Shown here piece by piece: positions 38,250-45,849 of a DNA stretch of 64,000 nt. Below the pieces are notes generated by a model. That model made no database searches, was not told where the DNA came from, and was given only the letters and a program-made list of their open reading frames with translations. Made by a program: the position numbers and the translations under genes. The DNA is taken from assembly GCA_025055075.1 (NCBI GenBank), contig JANWYV010000013.1, forward strand, positions 1 through 64,000, read 5' to 3'. The first letter of the stretch is position 1. Every line of letters starts with the position of its first letter. This DNA is from Blastocatellia bacterium. Lineage in GTDB: Bacteria > Acidobacteriota > Blastocatellia > HR10.

Positions 38250-38735
38250 ATGAAGATGAACATCGGACTCACGGAGCGACAGCGCGAGGGCGTCGTGGAA
38301 ATCCTCAACACGCTCTTGGCCGACGAATTCGTCCTCTACGCGAAGACGCGGAACTACCACTGGAATGTCACGGGGCCGCAATTTCACGAGCTGCATCAGT
38401 TCTTCGAGGAGCAGTACGAGGCCTTGAGCGATATCGTGGATGAGGTCGCCGAGCGCGCTCGCGCGCTGGGCGGTCCCGCTATCGGGACGTTGACGGAGTT
38501 CCTCAAGCGGACGCGTCTGAAGGAACATCCGGGGAAGTATCCCTCCGCTCGCGCGATGCTTGTGAATTTGCTTGAGGACCATGAGATGATCATTCGGCAT
38601 TTGCGGACCGACTCGGAGACGTGCGCTGAGAAGTATCGCGACATGGGGACGAACGATTTCCTGATCGAGCTGATGCAGCGGCACGAGAAGATGGCGTGGA
38701 TGTTGCGCGCGTTCCTCGAAGGAGAATCCGTCTAG
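38250..38735 (+). CDS. dps: Dps/ferritin-like DNA-protection protein
   Basis: Dps proteins form a 12-subunit shell that oxidises ferrous iron with peroxide and stores it, protecting DNA. The 161-residue product has the family helices with N-Y-H-W-N-V-T-G-P-x-F-H-x-L-H and D-E-V-A-E-R-A-R-A-L-G-G, which hold the interface iron ligands. An AAGGAGG site lies nine bases before the start. It is 13 bases after the DUF3501 gene and so belongs to the oxidative-stress operon. Confidence 0.92.
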   Translation: MKMNIGLTERQREGVVEILNTLLADEFVLYAKTRNYHWNVTGPQFHELHQFFEEQYEALSDIVDEVAERARALGGPAIGTLTEFLKRTRLKEHPGKYPSARAMLVNLLEDHEMIIRHLRTDSETCAEKYRDMGTNDFLIELMQRHEKMAWMLRAFLEGESV

Positions 38736-38778
38736 GCCGCGGTTGGCTGAACTTCCCTGAACCTTCTCCGGTGAGTTG

Positions 38779-39498
38779 ATGCTTGGGTCGGTCCTTCTCC
38801 GAACGCGCGGTGCAGGGGTCGGTCTTTTGCTGGTGTATGGTCTCGGTCTGTCCGCTGTCGCGTGGGGACAGTCGGCGGCCTCGTTTCGCGCGCTTTCGGG
38901 GTACGTTGTGGACGAACGGTTCTCGGCCTTGCGTCGCGAGCCCCGGTTGAATGGGCGTCTCATCGCGCGGCTGCGTGTGGGGCGATTTGTCGCTGTGTTG
39001 AACGAACGACGAGAGGCCGATGGGACGGTCTTCCACCGGGTGGCGACGACGCGACGCACGCGCGGATGGTTGCATGAGCGAGCTTTCGTCATGCCGGCGC
39101 GTCGCGGGGACGATCAGCGCTTGCTGGAACTGATAGAGCAAGCCGAGGGCTTTCGTCGTCTGCAACTCGCCCGCATCCTCGTCGCGCATTTTGAGCGCTC
39201 GCCGCTGCGCCCGCGAGCGCTCCTGATTCTGGCCGAGGAAGCGGAGCGGGCTGCTCAAGAATTGACCGCGCGCTTGAGGAGACAATGGGGAGCTCCAGAT
39301 CCAGCATCAGCGACGCTCCGCCGTCAATGGTTTCTCAACGATGTGAGCCTCGATCGGTATAATCGCTTGGGGATCACCTTCGTCTATGACGAAGGTGCTG
39401 ATCGCCTTCGATATGACGGATGGGCGTATCGCGAGCTTCTCGCCCGGTATCCGCAAAGCGCGGAGTCGACTGTGGCGCGCGAGCGCTTGCGGCCGTAG
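38779..39498 (+). CDS. Exported protein with an SH3-like domain
   Basis: This 239-residue protein has a signal peptide (GVGLLLVYGLGLSAVAWG). A bacterial SH3-type beta domain (about residues 40-100, LRREPRLNGRLIARLRVG) is followed by a helical segment that looks like a half tetratricopeptide repeat. The ATG at 38779 is preferred over the TTG just before it. I do not recognise an enzymatic function. It follows dps by 43 bases but its cell-envelope nature suggests a separate task. Confidence 0.75.
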   Translation: MLGSVLLRTRGAGVGLLLVYGLGLSAVAWGQSAASFRALSGYVVDERFSALRREPRLNGRLIARLRVGRFVAVLNERREADGTVFHRVATTRRTRGWLHERAFVMPARRGDDQRLLELIEQAEGFRRLQLARILVAHFERSPLRPRALLILAEEAERAAQELTARLRRQWGAPDPASATLRRQWFLNDVSLDRYNRLGITFVYDEGADRLRYDGWAYRELLARYPQSAESTVARERLRP

Positions 39499-39506
39499 GT
39501 CGCGGA

Positions 39507-39535
39507 TTGCTCCGCGTGGAGATTCTTGCTATCTT
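39507..39535 (+). promoter_or_regulatory. Promoter for the LysW-like gene
   Basis: TTGCTC (39507-39512) and TATCTT (39530-39535) are 17 bases apart, with an extended -10 TGC just before. The start codon lies 45 bases downstream. Confidence 0.6.
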
Positions 39536-39579
39536 TCGCCAGGCGCGATGCCGAATGACGTCAAAAGAGGAGGCTAGCT

Positions 39580-39768
39580 ATGCCATCGGGAATCTGCCCG
39601 GAATGCGATGGGGAGGTACATGTCTCGCCGGACGTCGAGATCGGGGATTTCGTGACCTGCCCCGAGTGTGATGCCGAGCTGGAGGTCATCGAGGTGGACC
39701 CGCTGGAGTTCGAGGTCGCTTCGGAGCTGGAGGAAGACTTTTCGGAAGAGGACGAGGAAGAGTGGTGA
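39580..39768 (+). CDS. LysW-like zinc protein lacking the terminal glutamate
   Basis: The 62-residue acidic protein has two C-x-x-C zinc pairs (CPECDGEV, CPECDAELEV) and the D-P-L-E-x-E segment seen in LysW, the amino-group carrier of lysine and arginine synthesis. LysW carries its intermediate on a C-terminal Glu (E-D-W-G-E end). Here the chain ends in ...E-E-E-W, so that residue is absent. No lysX, lysZ or argX gene is nearby. It may be a zinc-ribbon paralogue with another role. Its stop is only four bases from that of the convergent VWFA gene. Confidence 0.75.
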   Translation: MPSGICPECDGEVHVSPDVEIGDFVTCPECDAELEVIEVDPLEFEVASELEEDFSEEDEEEW

Positions 39769-39772
39769 GGGC

Positions 39773-40720
39773 TCATCCTCGAGGAGCGAGATATCCCTGA
39801 CGGCTCTGTCGCACGATGAGTCCTGGGCGACGGACGGTCACCGTGATCTCGTGGAACCGTCCATCTCGCCGATGCTCCAAGGGAGGGTAGTAGGCGAGGG
39901 TATAGCTAGCGCGAATTTCCTCCGCGATGGCCTTGAAGATCGGCGTGAAATCTCGCTCTTCGGCCGAGAAGTCCCGTCCACCCGTCTGTCGTACGATCCC
40001 CGACGCGTCGAGCAACGTGGGAACGCGCCTCCGACCGGTGACCGAGAGGACGTACGAAGGAAGTGTGATGGAATAGATGGTGACCTCGGCAGCATTGGCT
40101 CGTCGAATCACCTCAGCGTGATGGATGGTGCTTGTGTAATCGAAGCCGTCGGTGATCACGATCACCACGCGGCGGACGAGCCGTCCATCGCGTCGTCGCG
40201 GAGCTTCGCGGCTCAGGAGCGTGATGGCCCGATCCAGGGCGTCGTAGAGGCGCGTCCGTCCTCCAACCTCTCGCGCGCGTTCAAACGCGCGTTCAATACG
40301 GGCGGGATCATTGGTGAATTTCTGGAAGAGGCGAATCCGATCGTTGAACCCAATGACGGCGTAGACCGATCCCGGATGAATCAGGTTGAGGAACTGCCGC
40401 GCGGCATGTTGTTGCTCGGCGATTTGCGGTCCGACGCTGCCCGAAGTATCCAGGGCGAAGACGACGGCCAAGGGACGCGTCAGCTCCGGTTGAATCTGCG
40501 TCTCGAAGAAAGCGATCGGCTGCGGGACACCATCGTGCCGCAGCTCGAAGTCATCTTTTTGGAGGTCGGTCACATAATTCCCCTTGGCATCGAAGACGGT
40601 GACATCCACAGTCACCAGATCGCTCCGCAACGAGATCTGCGCCGGTGCCGGCTTGATCCCTTCGCCCAGAAGCAGCGTCAGCAGCAACCCTCCGATCTTC
40701 CGCCTCATTTCGCCCAGCAT
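39773..40720 (-). CDS. Exported VWFA-domain protein of the acidobacterial type
   Basis: The start chosen at 40720 gives 315 residues and a leader (IGGLLLTLLLGEG); a second ATG at 40708 is as likely, and the frame open to 40924 has no signal sequence. A short beta segment (ISLRSDLVTVDVTVFDAKGN) precedes a von Willebrand A domain with the MIDAS motif D-T-S-G-S and a later T-D-G-F-D. This layout matches the VWFA-related family that is expanded in Acidobacteriota. It is probably an adhesion or assembly factor in the periplasm or on the surface. Confidence 0.85.
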   Translation of the reverse strand: MLGEMRRKIGGLLLTLLLGEGIKPAPAQISLRSDLVTVDVTVFDAKGNYVTDLQKDDFELRHDGVPQPIAFFETQIQPELTRPLAVVFALDTSGSVGPQIAEQQHAARQFLNLIHPGSVYAVIGFNDRIRLFQKFTNDPARIERAFERAREVGGRTRLYDALDRAITLLSREAPRRRDGRLVRRVVIVITDGFDYTSTIHHAEVIRRANAAEVTIYSITLPSYVLSVTGRRRVPTLLDASGIVRQTGGRDFSAEERDFTPIFKAIAEEIRASYTLAYYPPLEHRRDGRFHEITVTVRRPGLIVRQSRQGYLAPRG

Positions 40721-40804
40721 CGAGGAACATCTTAGCAAAGTCCCGTGATTCTCATGAAGGCCTCGCTCCTTGGTCGGCGAGCCGAACGCCCCTTGCGATA
40801 GCGC

Positions 40805-40833
40805 TTTGCGCCCCACATGTCGTGTGCTATGCT
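40805..40833 (+). promoter_or_regulatory. Promoter of the regulatory-like/HTH/sulfur-relay run
   Basis: TATGCT (40828-40833) has an extended -10 TGC immediately upstream and a weak -35 TTTGCG (40805-40810) 17 bases away. The start codon of the first gene is at 40858. Confidence 0.5.
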
Positions 40834-40857
40834 TTCCCAGCACGCGAGGAGGGAGCC

Positions 40858-41499
40858 ATGGGGCGATTGGGAGTGATCCTCTTTCTGTTTGGTCTCGTGC
40901 TCTCGGTCGAGAGAGCAATCCCACAAACCTCTTCGTCAGGGAGGATCACCGGAGAGGTCAAGGATGAGCGCGGACAACCGGTGGCTCGCGCGAAAGTCCG
41001 CGCCATTGAGGGACGGACGAATCGCACGCTCGCTGAAGCCATGACGGGAGAGGATGGACGATTCGTGCTGTCGGACCTCATTCCGGGTCGGTATGCCCTG
41101 TTGATCTCCTCACCCGATCATGAACCGGCGGTCGTGCGTTCGGTCGACGTCAAGGCCGGGCGAGAGACGTCGCTCAAATCACCCATTCGGCTTCGTCGTG
41201 CCGAGGCCTACGCTGTGATCAGCGGGGCGACGTTTGATCCGAACGGCTTCCTTCTGCCGGGCGTTCGCGTGGTGCTCGAGCGTCTTCCCATCGACGAGGA
41301 GAAAGTCCCGCCGCTCAAACTCGAGCAAGTCTCCAACTCCAGCGGGGAATTCGCCTTTCGCGTCCCGGGCGAACGAGGGCGATATCGGCTCACGGCGACC
41401 GCGAGTGGATACGAGCCGGAGGTGCAGATCGTCGAGGTGGGAGGATTGGAGCGCCGTCGCGTCGCCCTGCGATTGAAAGCGCGCGCCAAAGGGAGGTGA
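40858..41499 (+). CDS. Exported protein with two carboxypeptidase-regulatory-like domains
   Basis: The ATG at 40858 follows a GAGGAGG site and encodes a signal peptide (GVILFLFGLVLSVERAI). The 213 residues contain two beta-sandwich modules beginning G-R-I-T-G-E-V-K-D-E-R-G-Q-P-V-A-R-A-K-V (about 28) and A-V-I-S-G-A-T-F-D-P-N-G-F-L-L-P-G-V (about 115). No active site is seen. It is followed after four bases by the HTH gene, an odd pairing that may simply share a promoter. Confidence 0.8.
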   Translation: MGRLGVILFLFGLVLSVERAIPQTSSSGRITGEVKDERGQPVARAKVRAIEGRTNRTLAEAMTGEDGRFVLSDLIPGRYALLISSPDHEPAVVRSVDVKAGRETSLKSPIRLRRAEAYAVISGATFDPNGFLLPGVRVVLERLPIDEEKVPPLKLEQVSNSSGEFAFRVPGERGRYRLTATASGYEPEVQIVEVGGLERRRVALRLKARAKGR

Positions 41500-41503
41500 G
41501 ACG

Positions 41504-41770
41504 ATGGAGCGACGGACGGAGTTCCTCACGGCCAAGCAATTAGCTGACCTGCTGCAAGTCAGCGAGGCGACGATTCATCGCTTGCGTCGTCGCGGACGAA
41601 TCCCGGCCATCGTGCTCACCAAGCGCTTGATTCGATTCCATCTGCGCGATGTCAAGGCGGCCCTCGGCTGCGGGCGCTCGCGCTCGACGGAAGAGGAGGA
41701 GCCATCGGCCGAGCAGCTCTCGTTCGCGGACTTGTTCGCCGAGTTCGAGATTAAGAAACATTTTCGTTGA
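41504..41770 (+). CDS. MerR/excisionase-type helix-turn-helix protein
   Basis: This 88-residue protein has the winged HTH of the excisionase/BldC type (F-L-T-A-K-Q-L-A-D-L-L-Q-V-S-E-A-T-I-H-R, then RGRIPAIVLTKRLIRF), followed by an acidic tail. No integrase or attachment site is near, so a regulator is more likely than a phage excisionase. An AAAGGGAGG site lies upstream. It may control the membrane protein and DsrE/TusA-like genes that follow. Confidence 0.85.
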   Translation: MERRTEFLTAKQLADLLQVSEATIHRLRRRGRIPAIVLTKRLIRFHLRDVKAALGCGRSRSTEEEEPSAEQLSFADLFAEFEIKKHFR

Positions 41771-41925
41771 CAAACTCTCCGATGGCCTCTATCATCTCTT
41801 GGCGCGAGGCTGGTATGGCCGGCGGGGGCCTGATGGGGACCTTCGGCCGGCCAGGGCATGTGGGAGAGCCACCGTGGGCCTACGCTGAGGAAGATGGGAG
41901 GCGATCGAGAGGGAAAGGAGGAGCT

Positions 41926-42738
41926 ATGGCGACACTGGGGCTCGTGGGAGGCATGATGTTGATGTGGATGCTTCTCGAACCGGAGGTGGGACGTAGTACC
42001 TTTCACGCTCCGGATGCGACCTCGACCTTCAAGATCTTCCTGCGATGGGCTCACTTCGTCGCAGGGATCACTTGGATCGGGCTTCTCTATTTCTTCAACC
42101 TGGTGAACGTCCCATTCATGCAGCGGCTTGACGCGCAAACGCGTGGTAAGGTCGTCCCGATCCTCATGCCGCGCGCTCTTTGGTTCTTCCGGTGGGGAGC
42201 AGTCGTGACGGTCCTGGTCGGGCTGACCTACTACGCCATGTATATCCTCCATACGGAGGCCCAGAATGCGGGGATCGGCACCTGGAGCACCCTCTTCAAA
42301 TGGTTGGCTGTCGTAGTGGTGACGTGGGCGATCATCTATGCGCTGCTGCAGCCGGTCTCGGGCGCCCTCAATAAGGGATCAGTGCTGGCCGTCATCGTCA
42401 TCGCACTGATCCTGGTCATGTCATGGGTGTTGATTCGGATACTCGGCGCGCCAGGGCCGACAGGCGAGACGCTCGGGAATAAGTCGCTCTCCATCGCCTT
42501 GGGCGGCGGATACGGGATCATCATGTTCTTGAACGTGTGGGGGATCATCTGGCGCGCGCAGAAGCGGGTCATCGCCTGGACGAAGGAGAGCGCGGAACAA
42601 GGCACGCCGATGCCGCCCGAATCGGCCAAGCTCGCGCGACGCGCCTTCTTGGCCTCGCGCCTGAACGCGTGGCTCTCGCTCCCCATGCTCTTCTTCATGG
42701 GAACGTCTCACGGCGATTACATCTGGTTCGCGAAGTAA
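41926..42738 (+). CDS. Membrane protein with a urate-oxidase-N (PuuD-like) domain
   Basis: The ATG at 41926 follows AAGGAGGAG, giving 270 residues with about six membrane helices. The segment F-L-R-W-A-H-F-V-A-G-I-T-W-I-G-L-L-Y-F-F-N (about 35-55) and W-F-F-R-W-G-A-V-V-T are typical of the UO_N family, which includes the membrane part of PuuD. The cytochrome c domain of PuuD is missing (no C-x-x-C-H). Conserved histidines in helices could bind haem. The genes that follow are sulfur-relay-like, so a urate role is doubtful. Confidence 0.75.
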   Translation: MATLGLVGGMMLMWMLLEPEVGRSTFHAPDATSTFKIFLRWAHFVAGITWIGLLYFFNLVNVPFMQRLDAQTRGKVVPILMPRALWFFRWGAVVTVLVGLTYYAMYILHTEAQNAGIGTWSTLFKWLAVVVVTWAIIYALLQPVSGALNKGSVLAVIVIALILVMSWVLIRILGAPGPTGETLGNKSLSIALGGGYGIIMFLNVWGIIWRAQKRVIAWTKESAEQGTPMPPESAKLARRAFLASRLNAWLSLPMLFFMGTSHGDYIWFAK

Positions 42739-42858
42739 TCGCGAGCCGCGCGCGATGAGCGTTTCCGACATCCAGCCGGCCTCGCGCGGACGAGGTGATC
42801 GGCAAGGGCGGAGTTTTGACATGAGTTTCAGTGGAGATTCTTCGAAAGGAGGGAGGCG

Positions 42859-43185
42859 ATGAGCCGATATTTGATCGTCACCAGCCGCGATCTCTACGAG
42901 TACGCGGGCAGCGCCCACGTGTTGGAGCTGGCGGGATCGTTGAAGAATCGCGGGCATGAGGTCACGCTCTATTTGATCGAGAACGGCGTCCTCGCCGCGC
43001 GCAAGGGAGGGCAACTGGCCGCTCGCTTGAGCGACTTGAGCCGAGCGGGTGTGACTGTGCTCGCTGAAGATGTCTCGGCGAAGGCGCGCGGCATCGAGCA
43101 GGTGGCCGAGGGCGTGCGCCTCTCGAACATGGATGAATTGGCCGATCTCATCGTGGATGGCTGCGATAAGGTCATCTGGTATTGA
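42859..43185 (+). CDS. DsrE-fold protein 1
   Basis: A 108-residue protein with the DsrE/DsrF-like alpha/beta fold (Y-L-I-V-T-S-R-D-L-Y-E-Y, then H-E-V-T-L-Y-L-I-E-N-G-V). It has a single Cys in the last ten residues (DGCDKVIWY). DsrE-like proteins accept sulfane sulfur on such a Cys. A GGAGGG site precedes the ATG. It is the first of three DsrE-fold genes in a row and is separated from the membrane protein by 120 bases without a gene. Confidence 0.82.
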   Translation: MSRYLIVTSRDLYEYAGSAHVLELAGSLKNRGHEVTLYLIENGVLAARKGGQLAARLSDLSRAGVTVLAEDVSAKARGIEQVAEGVRLSNMDELADLIVDGCDKVIWY

Positions 43186-43230
43186 CGCGCCCCGCGCGAT
43201 CGGGGACAGCTTCGGATCAGGAGGAGGATT

Positions 43231-43656
43231 ATGACTCGAGGCAACAGTGCGAAGAGTGTCGCCATCGTCTTGGCGACCGGCTCTTACGAACGCGAAGCGC
43301 CGACGACCGTCCTCCGCTTGGCGGAGAAACTGCTGCAGCGGGGGGTCAACGTCAACGTATGGGCGTTCGAGGAGGCCGTCACGCTGACGAACAAGGACCA
43401 AATAGACCACAGCGAACCCGGCGCCCTGCAGGGCGTCTTGGGCGAGAAACACTCGCACGTGAGCAAATACATCGACATGTTGCTGCGTGCGGGTTTGCAC
43501 GGAGCCAAGCTCGATTGGGTCTCTTGCATCCTCTGCGTGCAGGAGCGCGGCGTCGAGAAGCACCAGATGAACTCGGTGACCATTGGGACGCTCGGCGATC
43601 TGTGGAAGTTCGTTCGGGCGGCGGATCGCGTCATCACGATTCCGTCATACCGATGA
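43231..43656 (+). CDS. DsrE-fold protein 2
   Basis: The 141-residue product has the DsrE core (VAIVLATGSYEREAPTTVLR) and an internal pair of Cys residues in WVSCILCVQERG (about 108-114), close to where the active Cys of DsrE lies. It is likely to bind persulfide or act with its neighbours as a hetero-oligomer, as DsrE and DsrF do. An AGGAGGA site precedes the start, 45 bases after DsrE-fold protein 1. Confidence 0.82.
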   Translation: MTRGNSAKSVAIVLATGSYEREAPTTVLRLAEKLLQRGVNVNVWAFEEAVTLTNKDQIDHSEPGALQGVLGEKHSHVSKYIDMLLRAGLHGAKLDWVSCILCVQERGVEKHQMNSVTIGTLGDLWKFVRAADRVITIPSYR

Positions 43657-43672
43657 GGCGGGAGGAGAGGCT

Positions 43673-44062
43673 ATGGCGGAGAAGACGTTAGTGATCTTCG
43701 AGAAGCCGATCTACCTTTGCATGGAGCCGGTGGATCCGCATCTGTTCGCGACGGCCTTCGGCGTCGTGGAGACTCCGGTCGAGGTGAACGTCCTGCTGCG
43801 CGACTCGGCCGTCACCTATGCCGTCGAGCGCCAGGACATGAAAGGCGCGAAGGTCCTCGGCGTGGACGTGCAGGAGTTCGATACGAATCCGGCTCGCGTC
43901 GTGAAGTTCATGCTGGAGCACGGAGGTCGGGTCTATGCAGTGCGGGAAGACGCCGAAGCGCGAGGGATCGCACCGAGTGATCTCGTCCCCGGCGTGCAGC
44001 TCATCTCCCGCGAGGAGGCGATCGGTTTGATCGAGACCCATGATGCCGTGATGGTGTGGTGA
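43673..44062 (+). CDS. DsrE-fold protein 3
   Basis: This 129-residue protein starts at an ATG after GAGGAGAGG. Its fold is again DsrE-like (LVIFEKPIYLCMEPVDPHLFA, split, then VEVNVLLRDSAVTYAVE). It has one Cys near the N-terminus instead of a late one. Its stop overlaps the start of the TusA-like gene (TGATG), so the two proteins are made together. With proteins 1 and 2 it could form a three-part complex. Confidence 0.75.
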   Translation: MAEKTLVIFEKPIYLCMEPVDPHLFATAFGVVETPVEVNVLLRDSAVTYAVERQDMKGAKVLGVDVQEFDTNPARVVKFMLEHGGRVYAVREDAEARGIAPSDLVPGVQLISREEAIGLIETHDAVMVW

Positions 44063-44322
44063 TGATCGAGGCCCGTTCGGGAGCGTTCCACGTGGAGAAG
44101 ACCCTGGACGTCCGAGGCCTCTTCAATCCCATTGATTGTCGAAGCCTCGGCGTCATCAAACTCGCCTTGCAAGATCTGCGACCGGGTCAGGTCCTCGAAG
44201 TCTTGGCGAATCGGTTCCAGCAGCGCGAGATTCAGGCGTGGGTCAAGAAGTTCTCTCATCGCCTCCTGCGCGAAGTGGACGAACAGGGGCTGGTGCGCAT
44301 TTACATCGAGAAAGGGCGCTGA
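44062..44322 (+). CDS. TusA-like sulfur-carrier protein with displaced cysteine
   Basis: The ATG at 44062 overlaps the previous stop; the frame can start two codons earlier at GTG. The 86-residue protein has the TusA/SirA start L-D-V-R-G-L and the two-layer fold. Normal TusA has C-P-x-P right after this motif. Here the sequence is F-N-P-I-D-C, with Asn in place of the active Cys and a Cys three residues later. It may still carry sulfur in a shifted geometry, or bind a partner only. Confidence 0.78.
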   Translation: MIEARSGAFHVEKTLDVRGLFNPIDCRSLGVIKLALQDLRPGQVLEVLANRFQQREIQAWVKKFSHRLLREVDEQGLVRIYIEKGR

Positions 44323-44430
44323 CGTGGACGACGTCTGTTGTCGCGACCGGCGAAGAACGCGCAAATGTTACTGCTCTTTTTTCTGCTGAGGAGCGTCAGG
44401 GTGAATTTCCTCGTGCGATGAGAGGCTCGC

Positions 44431-45849
44431 TCAATCTTCCCAATGCTCTTCCCCATCGTAGTGGAGGACGAGGGTCTCGCCATCCACGACGGTCTCCAGA
44501 TGAACGTCGCGCCCCCAGAGCTTGTAGACATACTCCAGCGTCTTCTTCGCGTATTCGATATCGAGTTCGATGCCCTCGTAGCGGTGGCGCAGATAGAGTT
44601 CTCGGTTCCAGTTGTAATCCCCATCCAGCACCTCGATGACGGGGAAGCCGAAATTCGTCATATCGGCGACCATCTGATCCCGCACGCGCTCCCACGTCTT
44701 GTCCGTGATCACCCACTCCTCTTCGTCCCTCAGTTCGAAGATATAGAGGTCGAGGTCTTCGACGAGCTGCCGGGTCAGGTAATTTCGAATGAACGAGATG
44801 TCGTTCTCCAGTTGCCGAACCTCGAAGATCTTCTCGCGGCCTTTTCCGGGCTCGCGACCGTACCTCTCGACCTCCTCGGGCGTCGGGTGATCCCACCGTC
44901 GCTCGATGTCCTCGAAGATCTTGAACCCGACATAATAGGGATTGAGACTCCCCTTGCGCGGAGAGACGACGGCGGCATGCAATTGCGCGAACTCGAGGAA
45001 TTCTTCATCGGTCAGATCCAACTCTCGCAAGATGCGGGTGTGCCAATAACTGGCCCATCCCTCGTTCATGATCTTGGTCTGAAGCTGGGGGACGAAGTAC
45101 TCCATCTCTTCGTGAATCATCGCCATGATGTCTCGCTGCCAGGGCTCCAGGATGGGCGAATGGGTCATGATGAAGCGCACCAAATCCTTCTCCGGTTTCG
45201 GTGGGAAGCGACGCTCGGTCTCTTCCTCTTTCGTCTCCGGCGACGTCTCCCGCTTCAGTTCATCGAGGGCGAATAGATCGTCATACATCCCTGGTTTGGA
45301 GGGCGACGGCTTCGGCTTCTCCCGCTCCTCATCGCGCGCCTCGCGGATGAAGAGATCGGGATTGATGTGTTCCTGGATCGAGAGGACGGCATCGAGGAAT
45401 TCCTCGACCTTCTTCCGCCCGTATGTGAACTCGTACTCGCGGATCCGCTCAGCGTGCGTCACGGCTTCGTCCACCATCCGACGGTTGGTGCGGGAGAAGT
45501 AGATGTTGTTCTTGAAGAAGTCGACGTGGGCGATCACATGGGCGATGATCATCTTGTTCTGGATGAGGGAATTTCCCTCCAGCAGGAAGGCATAAGCCGG
45601 ATTCGTGTTGATCACGACCTCGTAGAGCTTCGACAGCCCCAGGTCGTACATGAGCTTCATCTTGTGATAGGCCTTGCCGAAGCTCCAGTGCGAATAGCGT
45701 CCCGGGAGCGCGTAGGATCCGATCTCGTAGATCACCGTCGCGGGGACGATCTCGAAATGAATGGGGAACGGATCGAGGCCCATCTCGCAGGCCTTGTCCC
45801 AGATCTCTTCGATCGCCTTCTCCAAGGCTTTGATCTCCGCATCGCTCAT
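44431..45849 (-). CDS. spoVR: SpoVR family protein
   Basis: This 472-residue protein matches SpoVR/YcgB over its length. Segments such as [35 protein letters not shown] and [14 protein letters not shown] are family signatures. Its role is unclear: B. subtilis SpoVR affects the spore cortex, and in Gram-negatives it goes with PrkA and YeaH in stress responses. The start overlaps the YeaH stop by four bases (ATGA), completing the trio. Confidence 0.95.
   Translation of the reverse strand: MSDAEIKALEKAIEEIWDKACEMGLDPFPIHFEIVPATVIYEIGSYALPGRYSHWSFGKAYHKMKLMYDLGLSKLYEVVINTNPAYAFLLEGNSLIQNKMIIAHVIAHVDFFKNNIYFSRTNRRMVDEAVTHAERIREYEFTYGRKKVEEFLDAVLSIQEHINPDLFIREARDEEREKPKPSPSKPGMYDDLFALDELKRETSPETKEEETERRFPPKPEKDLVRFIMTHSPILEPWQRDIMAMIHEEMEYFVPQLQTKIMNEGWASYWHTRILRELDLTDEEFLEFAQLHAAVVSPRKGSLNPYYVGFKIFEDIERRWDHPTPEEVERYGREPGKGREKIFEVRQLENDISFIRNYLTRQLVEDLDLYIFELRDEEEWVITDKTWERVRDQMVADMTNFGFPVIEVLDGDYNWNRELYLRHRYEGIELDIEYAKKTLEYVYKLWGRDVHLETVVDGETLVLHYDGEEHWED

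Noticed and set aside
41504-41770. Phage excisionase and a nearby integrated element
   Set aside because: No integrase, attachment repeats or phage genes are seen; isolated HTH proteins of this type are common regulators.
41926-42738. Urate hydroxylase (PuuD) function
   Set aside because: The cytochrome c domain of PuuD is missing and the neighbours are sulfur-relay-like, so only the domain name is kept.
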